Of a DNA stretch of 35,288 bases, positions 15,973 to 24,834 are shown piece after piece (position 1 is the stretch's first letter; every line of letters starts with the position of its first letter). Below the pieces are notes generated by a model, which saw only the letters and a list, made by a program, of their open reading frames with translations, did not search any database and was not told where the DNA came from. The translations under genes were made by a program, and so were the position numbers. Source of the stretch: UBA1801 sp035353395 (lineage in GTDB: Bacteria; Acidobacteriota; Holophagae; Holophagales; Holophagaceae); contig DAOPZL010000028.1 in the NCBI GenBank assembly GCA_035353395.1, positions 1 to 35,288 on the forward strand, written 5' to 3'.

Positions 15973-18642
15973 GTGGAAACTCTGCGACCCGATTCCGACG
16001 AACTGTTGAATAAAAACAGGGATGAAGATGCCCCGCGGCCCCGGGCGAAGCTGAAGATCTTCTTCGGCATGGCCCCGGGCGTGGGGAAGACCTTCACCAT
16101 GCTGAAGGTGGCCCGCGAGCTGCGCGAGGAAGGCCTGGACGTGGTGATCGGCGCGCTCGACACCCACGGCCGCGCGGAGGTGGCCTCCATGGCGGAGGGG
16201 TTCGAGGTCATCCCGACCCGCACCCTGCCCTGCCGCGGGAACTTCGTCGAGGAGTTCGATCTCGCGGCGGCCCTCCGGCGGAATCCTCGCCTCATCCTGA
16301 TGGACGAGCTGGCCCACGCCAACGTCGTGGGATCCCTCCACCAGAAGCGCTGGCAGGATGTCTGGGACCTTCTGGACGCGGGCATCGACGTCTACACCAC
16401 CGTCAACGTCCAGCACCTCGAGAGCCTCCGGGATGTGGTGGCCCAGATCACGGGCGTGATCGTGCAGGACAACATCCCGGACACGGTCCTCCAGCGGGCG
16501 GAAGAGATCGAGATCGTCGACATCCCCCCCGATGAGCTGCGGCAGCGGCTGAAGGAGGGCAAGGTCCACGTCCCGGAATCCGCGCGCCACGCCGTGGACC
16601 GCTTCTTCCGCAAGGGGAACCTGCTGGCGCTGCGCGAACTGGCCTTGCGGCGCGTGGCGGAGCACGTGGACGCGGACATGCGCCGCTACATGACGGACAA
16701 GGGCATCGGGAAGACCTGGGCCGCGGGCGAGCGCCTGCTCGTGTGCATCAGTCCCCGGGGGGAATCCTCGCGCCTCATCCGCTCGACCAAGCGCATGGCG
16801 GAGTCCCTGAACGCGCCCTGGATCGTGGCCTACGTGGAGAACGCCCGCGCCCTCCGGCACACGGAGGAGGACCGCGCGCGGCTGGAAGCCCATCTCAGGC
16901 TGGCCGAGCGGCTGGGCGGGGAGACGGTCGTGACCCAGGGGGGTGTGCACATCGCCCAGGACATCATCAACCTCGCCACCTCCAGGAACGTCACCCGGAT
17001 CCTCATCGGCAAGCCCAGGAGGCCGCGCTGGCTGGAGTTCTTCACGGGCTCGCTGCTCTCCGAGCTGGTGCGCCGGAGCGGCGACATCGACGTGCTGGTG
17101 CTCACCGGCGAAGGGGAATCCGGGGAGAGTCTGCCTGCCCCGGCCCCGGCGCCGAAGCCGGAGTTCTCCTGGGTCGGGCACGTGGCCTGGGCCGCGCTGA
17201 TCGTCGCGTTCGCTACGAGCATCGGGCTGCTGATGGCGAGCCGCTTCGACATCTCCGAAATCGTGATGGTCTACCTGCTCGCGATCCTGGCCGTGAGCCT
17301 GCGCTTCGGCCGCTGGGCATCCCTGGCCGCTTCCGTCCTGAGCGTGGTCGCCCTCGACTTCGTCTTCGTTCCGCCGACTTTCTCCTTCGCCGTGAAGGAG
17401 TTCAAGTACATGAGCACCTTCACCGTGATGCTCGTGGTCGGCTACATCATCGGGAACCTGGTGGAGCGCGTCCACGCTCAGACGCGCCTGGCGAGATCCC
17501 GCGAGCAGCGGGTCCTGGCGCTGTTCCGGCTGGCCGCCGCGCTCACGCGCAGCGCGGGATCGGCCTCCCTGGTGGAGTCGGCCCTCCACAGCGTCGCCAA
17601 GCAGTTCCAGAGCAAGGTGGCCATCCTGCTGCCAGGTCCCGACGGCCGTCTCCAGGCCAAGGGCGGCGACATGCCCGAGGGCTTCCGGAAGGAGGAACGG
17701 GGCGTGGCCCAGTGGGCCTACGACCACCACGAACCGGCGGGGAGGGGCACGGACACCCTCACGGATGCCGAGGCGCTCTACCAGCCCTTGATCGGGGCCA
17801 AGAGCATCCTGGGCGTGATGGGGATCCGCCCGGAAGGCGTGCCTCGCTGGGCGGAACCCGACCAGCGGCACCTGCTGGAGGCATTCGCCAACCAGACCGC
17901 GCTGGCGCTCGAACGCGTCTTCCTCGCGGAGAAGAACCAGGAGTCCCAGCGGCGGATGGACCGGGAACAGATGCGGAACGCCCTGCTTTCCTCCGTGTCC
18001 CACGAGCTCGTCACTCCCATCGGAGGCATTCTCAGGGCCTCCGCGACCCTCCTCGATGGGAAGGCGGATCCCGTCCCCGAGACCCGGAAGGAACTGCTGG
18101 AGACGATCCACGACGAGACCCTCCAGCTGCGCCGGCTCGTCAACAACCTGCTCGACATCACCCGCCTCGAATCCGGCGGCCTGGAACTGGACAAGGTTCC
18201 GACCTCCGCCGAGGCCCTGCTGGCCTCCGCCCGCGAACGCCTCGGCTCCACCCTCGGCGACCGGCAGATCAAGGTGGAATTTCCGGCCGGCCTGCCCCTC
18301 GTGCCCGTCGACGCGGGCCTCATGGAACGGGTGCTGGTCAACGTCCTGGAGAACGCCCACAAGTATTCCCCCCGGAACGAGCCGATCGAGGTGAAGGCCT
18401 GGGCCACGAACCGCGCGCTGACCCTGGCCGTGGCGGACCATGGTCCGGGGATCCCCGAAGGGGAGGAGGAGCGGATCTTCGGGAAGCTGGTCCAGCTGCC
18501 CCCGGGAGAAGGCCGACCCGGGGTGGGCCTGGGCCTCGCCATCTGCAAGGGGATCGTGGAGGCGCACGGGGGATGGATCCAGGCCGGAACCCGTCCCTCC
18601 GGAGGCGCCCAGATCCTGATGAGCCTTCCGCTGGAGGGGTGA
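15973..18642 (+). CDS. kdpD: KdpD-type sensor histidine kinase (orphan)
   Basis: The 889-residue product has full KdpD architecture. The N-terminal KdpD domain has a Walker A-like 'GMAPGVGKT' at 32-40 and 'DELAHAN' near 111. A universal-stress-like domain follows (about 250-370), then four membrane helices (DUF4118, about 397-505), a GAF-like domain and HisKA with phospho-acceptor His677 in 'SVSHELVTPIGG'. The HATPase has 'NVLENAHKYSP', 'ADHGPGIP' and 'GVGLGLAICKG'. In known systems it senses K+/turgor and phosphorylates KdpE to induce the KdpFABC pump. Neither kdpE nor kdpFABC is in this window. The GTG start reads VETLRPDSDELL, matching the E. coli KdpD N-terminus; a Shine-Dalgarno is not evident. 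Confidence 0.9.
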   Translation: METLRPDSDELLNKNRDEDAPRPRAKLKIFFGMAPGVGKTFTMLKVARELREEGLDVVIGALDTHGRAEVASMAEGFEVIPTRTLPCRGNFVEEFDLAAALRRNPRLILMDELAHANVVGSLHQKRWQDVWDLLDAGIDVYTTVNVQHLESLRDVVAQITGVIVQDNIPDTVLQRAEEIEIVDIPPDELRQRLKEGKVHVPESARHAVDRFFRKGNLLALRELALRRVAEHVDADMRRYMTDKGIGKTWAAGERLLVCISPRGESSRLIRSTKRMAESLNAPWIVAYVENARALRHTEEDRARLEAHLRLAERLGGETVVTQGGVHIAQDIINLATSRNVTRILIGKPRRPRWLEFFTGSLLSELVRRSGDIDVLVLTGEGESGESLPAPAPAPKPEFSWVGHVAWAALIVAFATSIGLLMASRFDISEIVMVYLLAILAVSLRFGRWASLAASVLSVVALDFVFVPPTFSFAVKEFKYMSTFTVMLVVGYIIGNLVERVHAQTRLARSREQRVLALFRLAAALTRSAGSASLVESALHSVAKQFQSKVAILLPGPDGRLQAKGGDMPEGFRKEERGVAQWAYDHHEPAGRGTDTLTDAEALYQPLIGAKSILGVMGIRPEGVPRWAEPDQRHLLEAFANQTALALERVFLAEKNQESQRRMDREQMRNALLSSVSHELVTPIGGILRASATLLDGKADPVPETRKELLETIHDETLQLRRLVNNLLDITRLESGGLELDKVPTSAEALLASARERLGSTLGDRQIKVEFPAGLPLVPVDAGLMERVLVNVLENAHKYSPRNEPIEVKAWATNRALTLAVADHGPGIPEGEEERIFGKLVQLPPGEGRPGVGLGLAICKGIVEAHGGWIQAGTRPSGGAQILMSLPLEG

Positions 18643-18661
18643 TCCCCGCGGGAACGAAGGA

Positions 18662-18683
18662 AACGGGCGCCCGGGCGCCCGTT
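18662..18683. terminator. 22-bp palindrome between convergent kdpD and pilT
   Basis: A perfect palindrome centred at 18672/18673, beginning AACGGGCG and ending CGCCCGTT. It lies 19 bp after the kdpD stop and 2 bp before the pilT stop. Probably a shared two-way terminator; there are only two terminal T's. Confidence 0.6.
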
Positions 18684-18685
18684 CG

Positions 18686-19912
18686 TCATCTCGCCAGCGA
18701 GATCTTGAAGTCGCCTCCCGGCGTCGAGGGGGGCTTCTTGCCGGGCTCGCGGGGAGCCAGGGATCCGCCCGCCTCGCGTCCGGCGCCCGCGGTGATGCTC
18801 AGGCCGCTGTCCATGTTGGCCCTCGCCATGTCGGAGGTGGCCATGATGCCTTCCAGCCGGAGCTTGAACTCCCCGACGTTGGTGGCGCGCTTGAGGGCCT
18901 CCTCCACGGAGATGAGCCCTTCCTGAAGCAGGAAGTAGAGGCTCTGGTCGAAGGTCTGCATGCCGTACTGGCTGGTGCCGCCCGCGATGACGTCCCGCAG
19001 GCCCTTGGTGCGGTCCTTGTCCTCGATGCAGGTGCGGACGGTCTCCGTGGCCACGAGCACCTCGCAGGCCGGCACCCGGCCCTGGCCGTCCGCCCGCGGG
19101 ACCAGCCGCTGGCTGATGATGGCCTTGAGGACGCCCGCGATCTGCAGGCGGATCTGCTTCTGGTGGTGGGGCGGGAACATGGAGATGATGCGGTTGATGG
19201 TCTCCGTGGCGTCCAGGGTGTGAAGGGTTGAGAACACCAGATGGCCCGTCTCGGCCGCGTGGAGGGCCGTTTCGATGGTCTCCAGGTCGCGCATCTCGCC
19301 CACCAGGATCACGTCCGGGTCCTGGCGGAGGGCGGCCCGGAGGGCCGTCGCGAAGCTGGTGCAGTCGGCGCCCACTTCCCGCTGGTTGATGATCGAGAGG
19401 TTGTCCCGGTGCAGGTATTCGATGGGGTCCTCGATGGTCAGGATGTGCTCGTTCCGGGTGGCGTTGATGAGGTCGATCATGGCCGCCAGGGTGGTGGACT
19501 TGCCCGAGCCGGTGGTGCCCGTCACCAGGACCATCCCGCGCTGCTCCTCGCAGATCTTGGTGAGGGCGCGGGGGAGCATGAGGTCCTCGATGCTGAAGAT
19601 GCGCCGGGGGATGACCCGGAGCACCATGCCCACCGTGCCGCGCTGGTTGAAGATGTTGCAGCGGAATCGGCCCAGGGAGGGGACGGAGTAGGCCAGGTCG
19701 ATGTCCAGGCTGTCCTTGAACTTGGCCTTCTGGCGGTCCGAGGCCATGATCGAATAGGCCATGGCGATGGTGTCCTCCTGGACCAGCTTCTTGAACTGGG
19801 TCAGGGGGGTGAGGCGGCCCTTCACGCGGGCGATGGGGAAATTGCCCACCTTCAGGTGGAGGTCCGAGCCTCCCAGATCCACGACGGTCGTCAGCAGCTC
19901 GTTGATGTGCAT
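18686..19912 (-). CDS. Type IV pilus retraction ATPase, PilT/PilU family
   Basis: The 408-residue cytoplasmic hexameric ATPase has an N-terminal PAS-like domain beginning 'MHINELLTTVVDLGGSDLHL' and Walker A 'VTGTTGSGKST'. The Asp box is 'HILTIEDPIEYLH', Walker B 'DPDVILVGEMRDLETI' and the His box 'TGHLVFSTLHT'. A C-terminal 'YGMQTFDQSLYFLLQEGLIS' region is shared by PilT and PilU, so I do not choose between them. A tail of about 50 Gly/Pro/Ala-rich residues extends beyond the usual end. ATG at 19912 has GGAG five nt upstream and matches the family start; twelve extra upstream codons are less likely. No other pilus genes are in the window. Confidence 0.94.
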   Translation of the reverse strand: MHINELLTTVVDLGGSDLHLKVGNFPIARVKGRLTPLTQFKKLVQEDTIAMAYSIMASDRQKAKFKDSLDIDLAYSVPSLGRFRCNIFNQRGTVGMVLRVIPRRIFSIEDLMLPRALTKICEEQRGMVLVTGTTGSGKSTTLAAMIDLINATRNEHILTIEDPIEYLHRDNLSIINQREVGADCTSFATALRAALRQDPDVILVGEMRDLETIETALHAAETGHLVFSTLHTLDATETINRIISMFPPHHQKQIRLQIAGVLKAIISQRLVPRADGQGRVPACEVLVATETVRTCIEDKDRTKGLRDVIAGGTSQYGMQTFDQSLYFLLQEGLISVEEALKRATNVGEFKLRLEGIMATSDMARANMDSGLSITAGAGREAGGSLAPREPGKKPPSTPGGDFKISLAR

Positions 19913-20093
19913 ATGGACTCCGGATGCCCCATTCCTGCCTGCTGCCACAGTTTAATCCCCGTCCCGTCCCCCGGAAAGGAAACAAGGCTCGGAAAAGAGA
20001 CGTTCCGCTGATAAAATCATGGGTTCGGCAAGCATCCCCTCCTGGTTCGGGGGATTCGGGGAATCCACTCAGGAGCCAGATACTAGGATCTTC

Positions 20094-21920
20094 ATGACTC
20101 CCATCGAAAAATTCCGCAATATCGCCATCATTGCCCACGTCGACCACGGGAAGACCTCCCTCGTGGACGCCATGTTCAAGACCGCCCACGTCTTCCGGGA
20201 CAACCAGAAGGTGCAGGAACAGGCCATGGACTCCAACGACCAGGAGCGGGAACGCGGCATCACGATCCTCGCCAAGACCACGGCCATCCACTGGGGCGGC
20301 TACCGTTTCAACATCGTGGATACGCCGGGGCACGCGGATTTCGGCGGCGAGGTCGAGCGGGTGCTGTCCATGGTGGACAGCGTGCTGCTGGTGGTGGACG
20401 CCTTCGACGGCCCCATGCCCCAGACGAAGTTCGTGACCCGGAAGGCCCTGGCCCTGGGGCTGAACCCCATCGTCGTCATCAACAAGGTGGACCGCCCGGG
20501 CGCGCGCCCCCTCTGGGCCCAGGACGCCGTCTTCGAGCTCCTCATCGAGCTGGGGGCGACGGAGGAGCAGCTGGACTTCCCGGTGGTCTTCGCCTCGGCC
20601 AAGCTCGGCTACGCCATGCACGACGTGAACGAGGCCTCCGACAACCTGGATCCCCTCTTCGACACCATCGTCAAGCATTGTCCCCCCCCGAAGGGAGATC
20701 CCGACCTGCCCCTGCAGATGCTCGTCACCCTCATGGACTACAACGACTTCGTCGGCCAGATCGGCATCGGGCGCATCTTCAACGGCACGATCCACGTGGG
20801 CGACCCCGTGGCCCTGGTGAAGCGGGACGGCTCCATCGAGAACCACAAGGCCACCATGCTCTACGGCTTCGAGGGCCTGTCGCGGGTGAACCTGGCGGAA
20901 GCCGGGGCGGGCAACATCGTGGCCATCGCCGGGATCCCGGACATCCGGGTGGGGGAGACCATCGCCAGTCCCGTGGATCCCGTGGGATTGCCCTACGTGG
21001 ACATCGACGAGCCCACCATCTCCATGATGTTCATGGTGAACACCGGCCCCTTCGCCGGGCAGGACGGCAAGTACACCCAGAGCCGGCGCATCCGCGAGCG
21101 CCTGAGCAAGGAGCTCCAGCACAACGTGGCCCTGCGCGTCGAGGACACGGACTCCCCCGACTGCTGGAAGGTCTCGGGCCGGGGCGAGCTGCACCTGTCC
21201 GTGCTGATCGAGGCCATGCGGCGGGAGAACTTCGAGCTCTGCGTGAGCCGCCCCGAGGTGATCCTGCACGTCGACCCGGAAACGGGGGAGAAGCAGGAAC
21301 CCTACGAGGACCTGCACGTGGACGTGCCCGAGTCCGCCATGGGCATCGTCATGGAGAAGCTGGGGGCGCGGAAGGCGGAAATGCAGGACATGGCCCAGGA
21401 ACTGGGCCGCGTGCGCCTGCACTTCAAGATCCCCAGCCGCGGGCTCATCGGCTACCGCTCGGAGTTCCTCACGGACACCCGGGGCGAAGGCATCCTCAAC
21501 AGCCTCTTCAGCCACTACGGCACCTACCGCGGCGACATGCCCAAGCCCAAGCACGGCGTCCTCATCAGCATCGACGAGTGCGAGGCCATCGGCTACGCCA
21601 TCATGAACCTGGAGGACCGCGGGGTCTTCTTCATCCACCCCGGCACCCGGTGCTACGAGGGCATGGTCGTCGGCGAGCACGCCCGGGACACGGATCTCGT
21701 GGTGAACGTCGCCAAGGCCAAGAAGCTCTCCAACATGCGGTCCAGCGGCAGCGACGAGGCGACGCGCCTGACGCCGCCCAGGGAGCTGACCCTGGAGCAG
21801 GCCATCGAGTACATCTCGGACGACGAGCTCGTGGAAGTGACCCCGCACTTCATCCGCATGCGGAAGAAGATCCTGTCCACCATCGAGCGGAAGAAGGCCG
21901 AGAAGCGGACGGAGAGCTAG
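20094..21920 (+). CDS. typA: Ribosome-associated GTPase TypA/BipA
   Basis: The 608-residue translational GTPase has G1 'AHVDHGKTSLVDA', switch 1 'ERERGITILAK', G3 'DTPGHADFGGEVER', G4 'NKVDRPGAR' and G5 'FASAKLGYA'. Domains 2, 3 and 5 follow, and the TypA-specific C-terminal domain ends 'PHFIRMRKKILSTIERKKAEK'. Strings such as 'SRGLIGYRSEFLTDTRGEG' set it apart from EF-G and LepA. It acts on ribosome assembly and stress/cold adaptation in other bacteria. The start at 20094 has AGGA at 5 nt; 25 upstream in-frame codons are not conserved. Its TAG lies in a CTAG shared with the opposing ccsA stop. Confidence 0.96.
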   Translation: MTPIEKFRNIAIIAHVDHGKTSLVDAMFKTAHVFRDNQKVQEQAMDSNDQERERGITILAKTTAIHWGGYRFNIVDTPGHADFGGEVERVLSMVDSVLLVVDAFDGPMPQTKFVTRKALALGLNPIVVINKVDRPGARPLWAQDAVFELLIELGATEEQLDFPVVFASAKLGYAMHDVNEASDNLDPLFDTIVKHCPPPKGDPDLPLQMLVTLMDYNDFVGQIGIGRIFNGTIHVGDPVALVKRDGSIENHKATMLYGFEGLSRVNLAEAGAGNIVAIAGIPDIRVGETIASPVDPVGLPYVDIDEPTISMMFMVNTGPFAGQDGKYTQSRRIRERLSKELQHNVALRVEDTDSPDCWKVSGRGELHLSVLIEAMRRENFELCVSRPEVILHVDPETGEKQEPYEDLHVDVPESAMGIVMEKLGARKAEMQDMAQELGRVRLHFKIPSRGLIGYRSEFLTDTRGEGILNSLFSHYGTYRGDMPKPKHGVLISIDECEAIGYAIMNLEDRGVFFIHPGTRCYEGMVVGEHARDTDLVVNVAKAKKLSNMRSSGSDEATRLTPPRELTLEQAIEYISDDELVEVTPHFIRMRKKILSTIERKKAEKRTES

Positions 21921-23578
21921 GCGCAGCGCCGGGGCAGCAGGCAGAGGCCGGCCAGCAGCACCTGGGACAGGACGAAGCCCCCCAGGGCCATGGCGCCTTT
22001 CTCCGTGAATCCGTAGGCGTGCAGGCCGACGCCCAGCATGTTCACGCCGAACCAGGCGAGGCTCGTGACGATGTTGCCTCCGATGGCCATGGCCATGAGG
22101 CCCCGCTCCCGGATGACCTTCCCCAGGCGGGCGTGGAGGATCAGGGCGTTCCACAGGACCACCAGGAGGGCGCCGTTCTCCTTCGGGTCCCAGCCCCAGA
22201 AGCGCCCCCAGGACTGGTCCGCCCAGATGCCTCCCAGCACGGTTCCCGCGAGGCAGAACAGGAGGGAGAAGCACAGGACGCCGTAGGTGGTGTCGAGCAG
22301 CGCCCGTCCGGTCTCCGCCTCCGGACGCCGGACGAGGTGACGGCGCAGGGTGTGGGCGATGGCCAGGGCGCCGGCGAGGAACGTACCCCCGTAGCCGATG
22401 GTGATGGTCACGACGTGGGCGGTCAGCCAGAGGTTGGAGTCCAGCACGGCCCGCATCATCTCCATCGTGTCCCCGCCCCTGGCGAGGTGGTGGGCCACGA
22501 GGAGGGAGGCGAAGCCGACGGTGCAGGCCACGGCCATCGCGAAGCCGCGCCGCTGCGCCCACTCCAGGCCCGTCCCCAGCAGCACCGCCACCCAGCCCAC
22601 GAAGACGGCCGACGAGTAGAGGTTGGTGACCGGGGGGCGCCCCTGCAGGAGGATGCGGGAGGCCAGCCCCGCCGTATGGACGAGCAGGCCCGCCGTCAGG
22701 AGGGAGCGTGCGGCCGGCTGGAGCGTCCCGGGCCGCCAGGCCCAGGAGGCGAAGAGCACGAGCAGGGCCGTGGCGTAGATCACCATCCCCAGGTAGAAAG
22801 GCTCGGCCCGGTTGAACAGGGCCTCGTGGCTGGCCTTGGCCTGGAACTCGGGGCGCAGGGAGGCGGAGAGCCTCCCGAGGTCTTCCGTGGCGCGGTTGAA
22901 GGCCGCCGCGTCGCCCGCCGCATAGGCGGCGCCGGCCGCGTCCAGGAGGGCCAGCGCCGGGTGGGTCCCTGCTCCCCGGCCCTCGCCGATGGATTGCCAG
23001 GCCTCCGGAGGCTGGCCGGCCAGGGGGAACAGGGGACGGAAGCAGGCCGGGCGGTCGAGCCCCCCGCCGGCGGGCTGGCCGGCGTTCGCGAGCTGGCAGT
23101 AGAGATCCAGGCGCCGGTAGAGGTCCAGGACGGCGCCCTGGAAACGGCTCCGGCCAGAAGGATCCAGGAGGCTGGCCGCATAGGCCTGCCGCGCGATCTC
23201 GGGCAGGCGCGGCTCGAGGCTCTCGAAGCTGAAGCGGCGTCCGGGGGACGGCCGGAGGCCCGCGAGCCCCCGCACATCCGGATCGTCGACCAGGAAGATG
23301 GGCTGGGTCCCGGCCACGGAGGGACGGAAGAGCACGTCCAGCAGCCATTCGTCCGCCTGGAGGCGCCTTCCGGCGTCGGGCACGCTCTGGCGGCCGCTGA
23401 TCGCGAGCAGGGAGTTGCGGGCCACGGTGTCCAGGGGCTTCACGCGGCCCCCCTCGAGGACGGGCAGCCGGCAGAACCCGGCGACATCGAATCCCCTGGA
23501 CGGCCGGGGCGGCAGGAGGGTCAGCAGCACGGCGACCAGGACGGCGAGGCCGGGGAGCCAAGATTTCGCGGACTTCAC
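21917..23578 (-). CDS. ccsA: System II cytochrome c biogenesis protein CcsA/ResC with large N-terminal domain
   Basis: The 553-residue product starts with a signal/anchor helix. An exported domain of about 270 residues opens with 'FCRLPVLEGGRVKPLDTVARNSLL'. After it come about eight membrane segments (from residue about 275) that contain the haem-handling signature 'WGRFWGWDPKENGALL' and conserved His in 'LVAHHLARGG' and 'WLTAHVVTITIGYGG'. CcsA and ResB together export haem and attach it to apocytochromes c outside the membrane. The GTG start overlaps the resB stop as GTGA, so the pair is translationally coupled. Plain CcsA/ResC is about 310-390 residues, so the N-terminal part is an addition. 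It resembles the segment in epsilonproteobacterial and Bacteroidetes CcsBA-like proteins (from memory). Confidence 0.9.
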   Translation of the reverse strand: MKSAKSWLPGLAVLVAVLLTLLPPRPSRGFDVAGFCRLPVLEGGRVKPLDTVARNSLLAISGRQSVPDAGRRLQADEWLLDVLFRPSVAGTQPIFLVDDPDVRGLAGLRPSPGRRFSFESLEPRLPEIARQAYAASLLDPSGRSRFQGAVLDLYRRLDLYCQLANAGQPAGGGLDRPACFRPLFPLAGQPPEAWQSIGEGRGAGTHPALALLDAAGAAYAAGDAAAFNRATEDLGRLSASLRPEFQAKASHEALFNRAEPFYLGMVIYATALLVLFASWAWRPGTLQPAARSLLTAGLLVHTAGLASRILLQGRPPVTNLYSSAVFVGWVAVLLGTGLEWAQRRGFAMAVACTVGFASLLVAHHLARGGDTMEMMRAVLDSNLWLTAHVVTITIGYGGTFLAGALAIAHTLRRHLVRRPEAETGRALLDTTYGVLCFSLLFCLAGTVLGGIWADQSWGRFWGWDPKENGALLVVLWNALILHARLGKVIRERGLMAMAIGGNIVTSLAWFGVNMLGVGLHAYGFTEKGAMALGGFVLSQVLLAGLCLLPRRCA

Positions 23579-24720
23579 GCGCGCCCCCCGCGCCGCCAGG
23601 TGCGGCACAGCTCGCGGCCGAAATGGAGCAGGAGGCCCAGGATGACGAGGACGCAGGCGAGATAGGGCAGCCTCCAGCCTGGATTCTGGACCACCTGCAG
23701 GACGGAGAGCCGGCCGTCCTCCCCGTAGCTCGCCTGGTAGAAGGTCCGGCCCTCGTAGCGCAGGGGCTGGTTCATGCGGATGAGCACGTCGCGCTCCTCG
23801 CCCTTCGCCGGATTCGAGAGGCGCACCAGGCTGGAGAAACTCCTGGGGATGTCGGTGCCCGGATAGACCTCGTGCGTGAAGCTCCGCAGCGTCATCGTGT
23901 AGGGCAGGTCGTGGCGCTGGGGACGCAGGCCCAGGCCGTAGGTCCATCCGCCGTGCGCGAAGGTCTGGAGAACTCCGATCTCGGGGGAGACCAGCCAGGT
24001 CCCGCAGCCCTGCCCCGCGATCATGGGCTCCAGGAGGGCCGCGGGCTGCCCCTGGCCGCGGCCGGCGTCCAGCACCGCCACATCGGTTCCCACGCCCGCG
24101 GTGGCCAGGGGAGGGGGATCGGACGGGGCGCGCGCGGCCAGGGACGCGTTCCCGTAGGTGCGCTTGATCCGGAGGGTCAGGGGGGTGCCTGGAATTTCCA
24201 GGACTTCCGAGCGGCCCAGCAGGGAGGCCGGGATGATGCAAGCCTGGCCGCGACCGTGGTCCTCGGTGAGGGTGACGGCCAGTTCCAGGTTCCGGGGGTC
24301 CTCCGTGTAGCCGACGGCCTGCCCCTCCCTGAGCGCCATCCGGGTCTCCACCTGGAAGAGGCCCACGGAACCCTCCCCCGCGATGAGGAGGAGGAGCCCC
24401 GCGTGCGCCATCCAGAGGCCCGCCCGGTTCCAGGTGAACGCGATCCTCTGGCAGAGGACGGCGGCGAGGTTGACGGCCAGCGCGAGCCCGACCAGGACCC
24501 CCCCGGGGAAGACGGGGAGTGCCGTGTGCAGCGGGGGGATCCGGGCGCGGACGAGGAGGCTCCGCATGTAGAGCTGGACGGCTTCATGGGCCCCCATCCG
24601 GGTCTGGGCCAGGGTGCAGAGCACCACCAGGACCATCAGAAGCACGACGGCGGCGAGGGTGAACCGGAAGGAGGCCAGGGCGCGCCAGAGGCGTCGAGGG
24701 AAGGGGTCCGTCTTCTCCAC
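23575..24720 (-). CDS. resB: System II cytochrome c biogenesis protein ResB/Ccs1
   Basis: The 381-residue product has three membrane helices near the N-terminus (ASFRFTLAAVVLLMVLVVLC, LVGLALAVNLAAVLCQRIAF and AGLWMAHAGLLLLIAGEGSVGL), a periplasmic domain of about 220 residues, and a last helix near residue 352 (LPYLACVLVILGLLLHFG). 'NQPLRYEGRTFYQASYG' just before the final helix is the ResB hallmark. It partners CcsA in haem delivery to c-type cytochromes. The GTG at 24720 has GGAGG about 9 nt upstream. No thioredoxin-like ResA or cytochrome gene is adjacent. Confidence 0.93.
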   Translation of the reverse strand: MEKTDPFPRRLWRALASFRFTLAAVVLLMVLVVLCTLAQTRMGAHEAVQLYMRSLLVRARIPPLHTALPVFPGGVLVGLALAVNLAAVLCQRIAFTWNRAGLWMAHAGLLLLIAGEGSVGLFQVETRMALREGQAVGYTEDPRNLELAVTLTEDHGRGQACIIPASLLGRSEVLEIPGTPLTLRIKRTYGNASLAARAPSDPPPLATAGVGTDVAVLDAGRGQGQPAALLEPMIAGQGCGTWLVSPEIGVLQTFAHGGWTYGLGLRPQRHDLPYTMTLRSFTHEVYPGTDIPRSFSSLVRLSNPAKGEERDVLIRMNQPLRYEGRTFYQASYGEDGRLSVLQVVQNPGWRLPYLACVLVILGLLLHFGRELCRTWRRGGRA

Positions 24721-24777
24721 CAGTCGAGTCCTCCGGTCCCGGCGCAGGCCGCAGCGCCCAATATACCCTGGACGCCG

Positions 24778-24823
24778 CGACAGGAACGGCCCGGGCGGAT
24801 TTCCGCCCGGGCCGTTCCTGTCG
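24778..24823. terminator. 21-bp perfect hairpin between resB and nfnL
   Basis: 24778-24798 and 24803-24823 are perfect reverse complements with loop ATTT. It lies 11 bp beyond the nfnL stop and upstream of resB in the same orientation, so it should end the nfn transcript before the resB promoter. No clear T-run follows. Confidence 0.75.
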
Positions 24824-24834
24824 GGAACCGGGTC

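Noticed and set aside
20012..20017. TAAAAT as a -10 box for typA
   Set aside because: No -35 at a suitable distance; too weak to list as a promoter.
17778..23561. A 1927-codon open frame on the minus strand
   Set aside because: It spans kdpD, pilT, typA and ccsA in wrong frames; low-complexity Pro/Arg/Gly/Asp composition, so a shadow.
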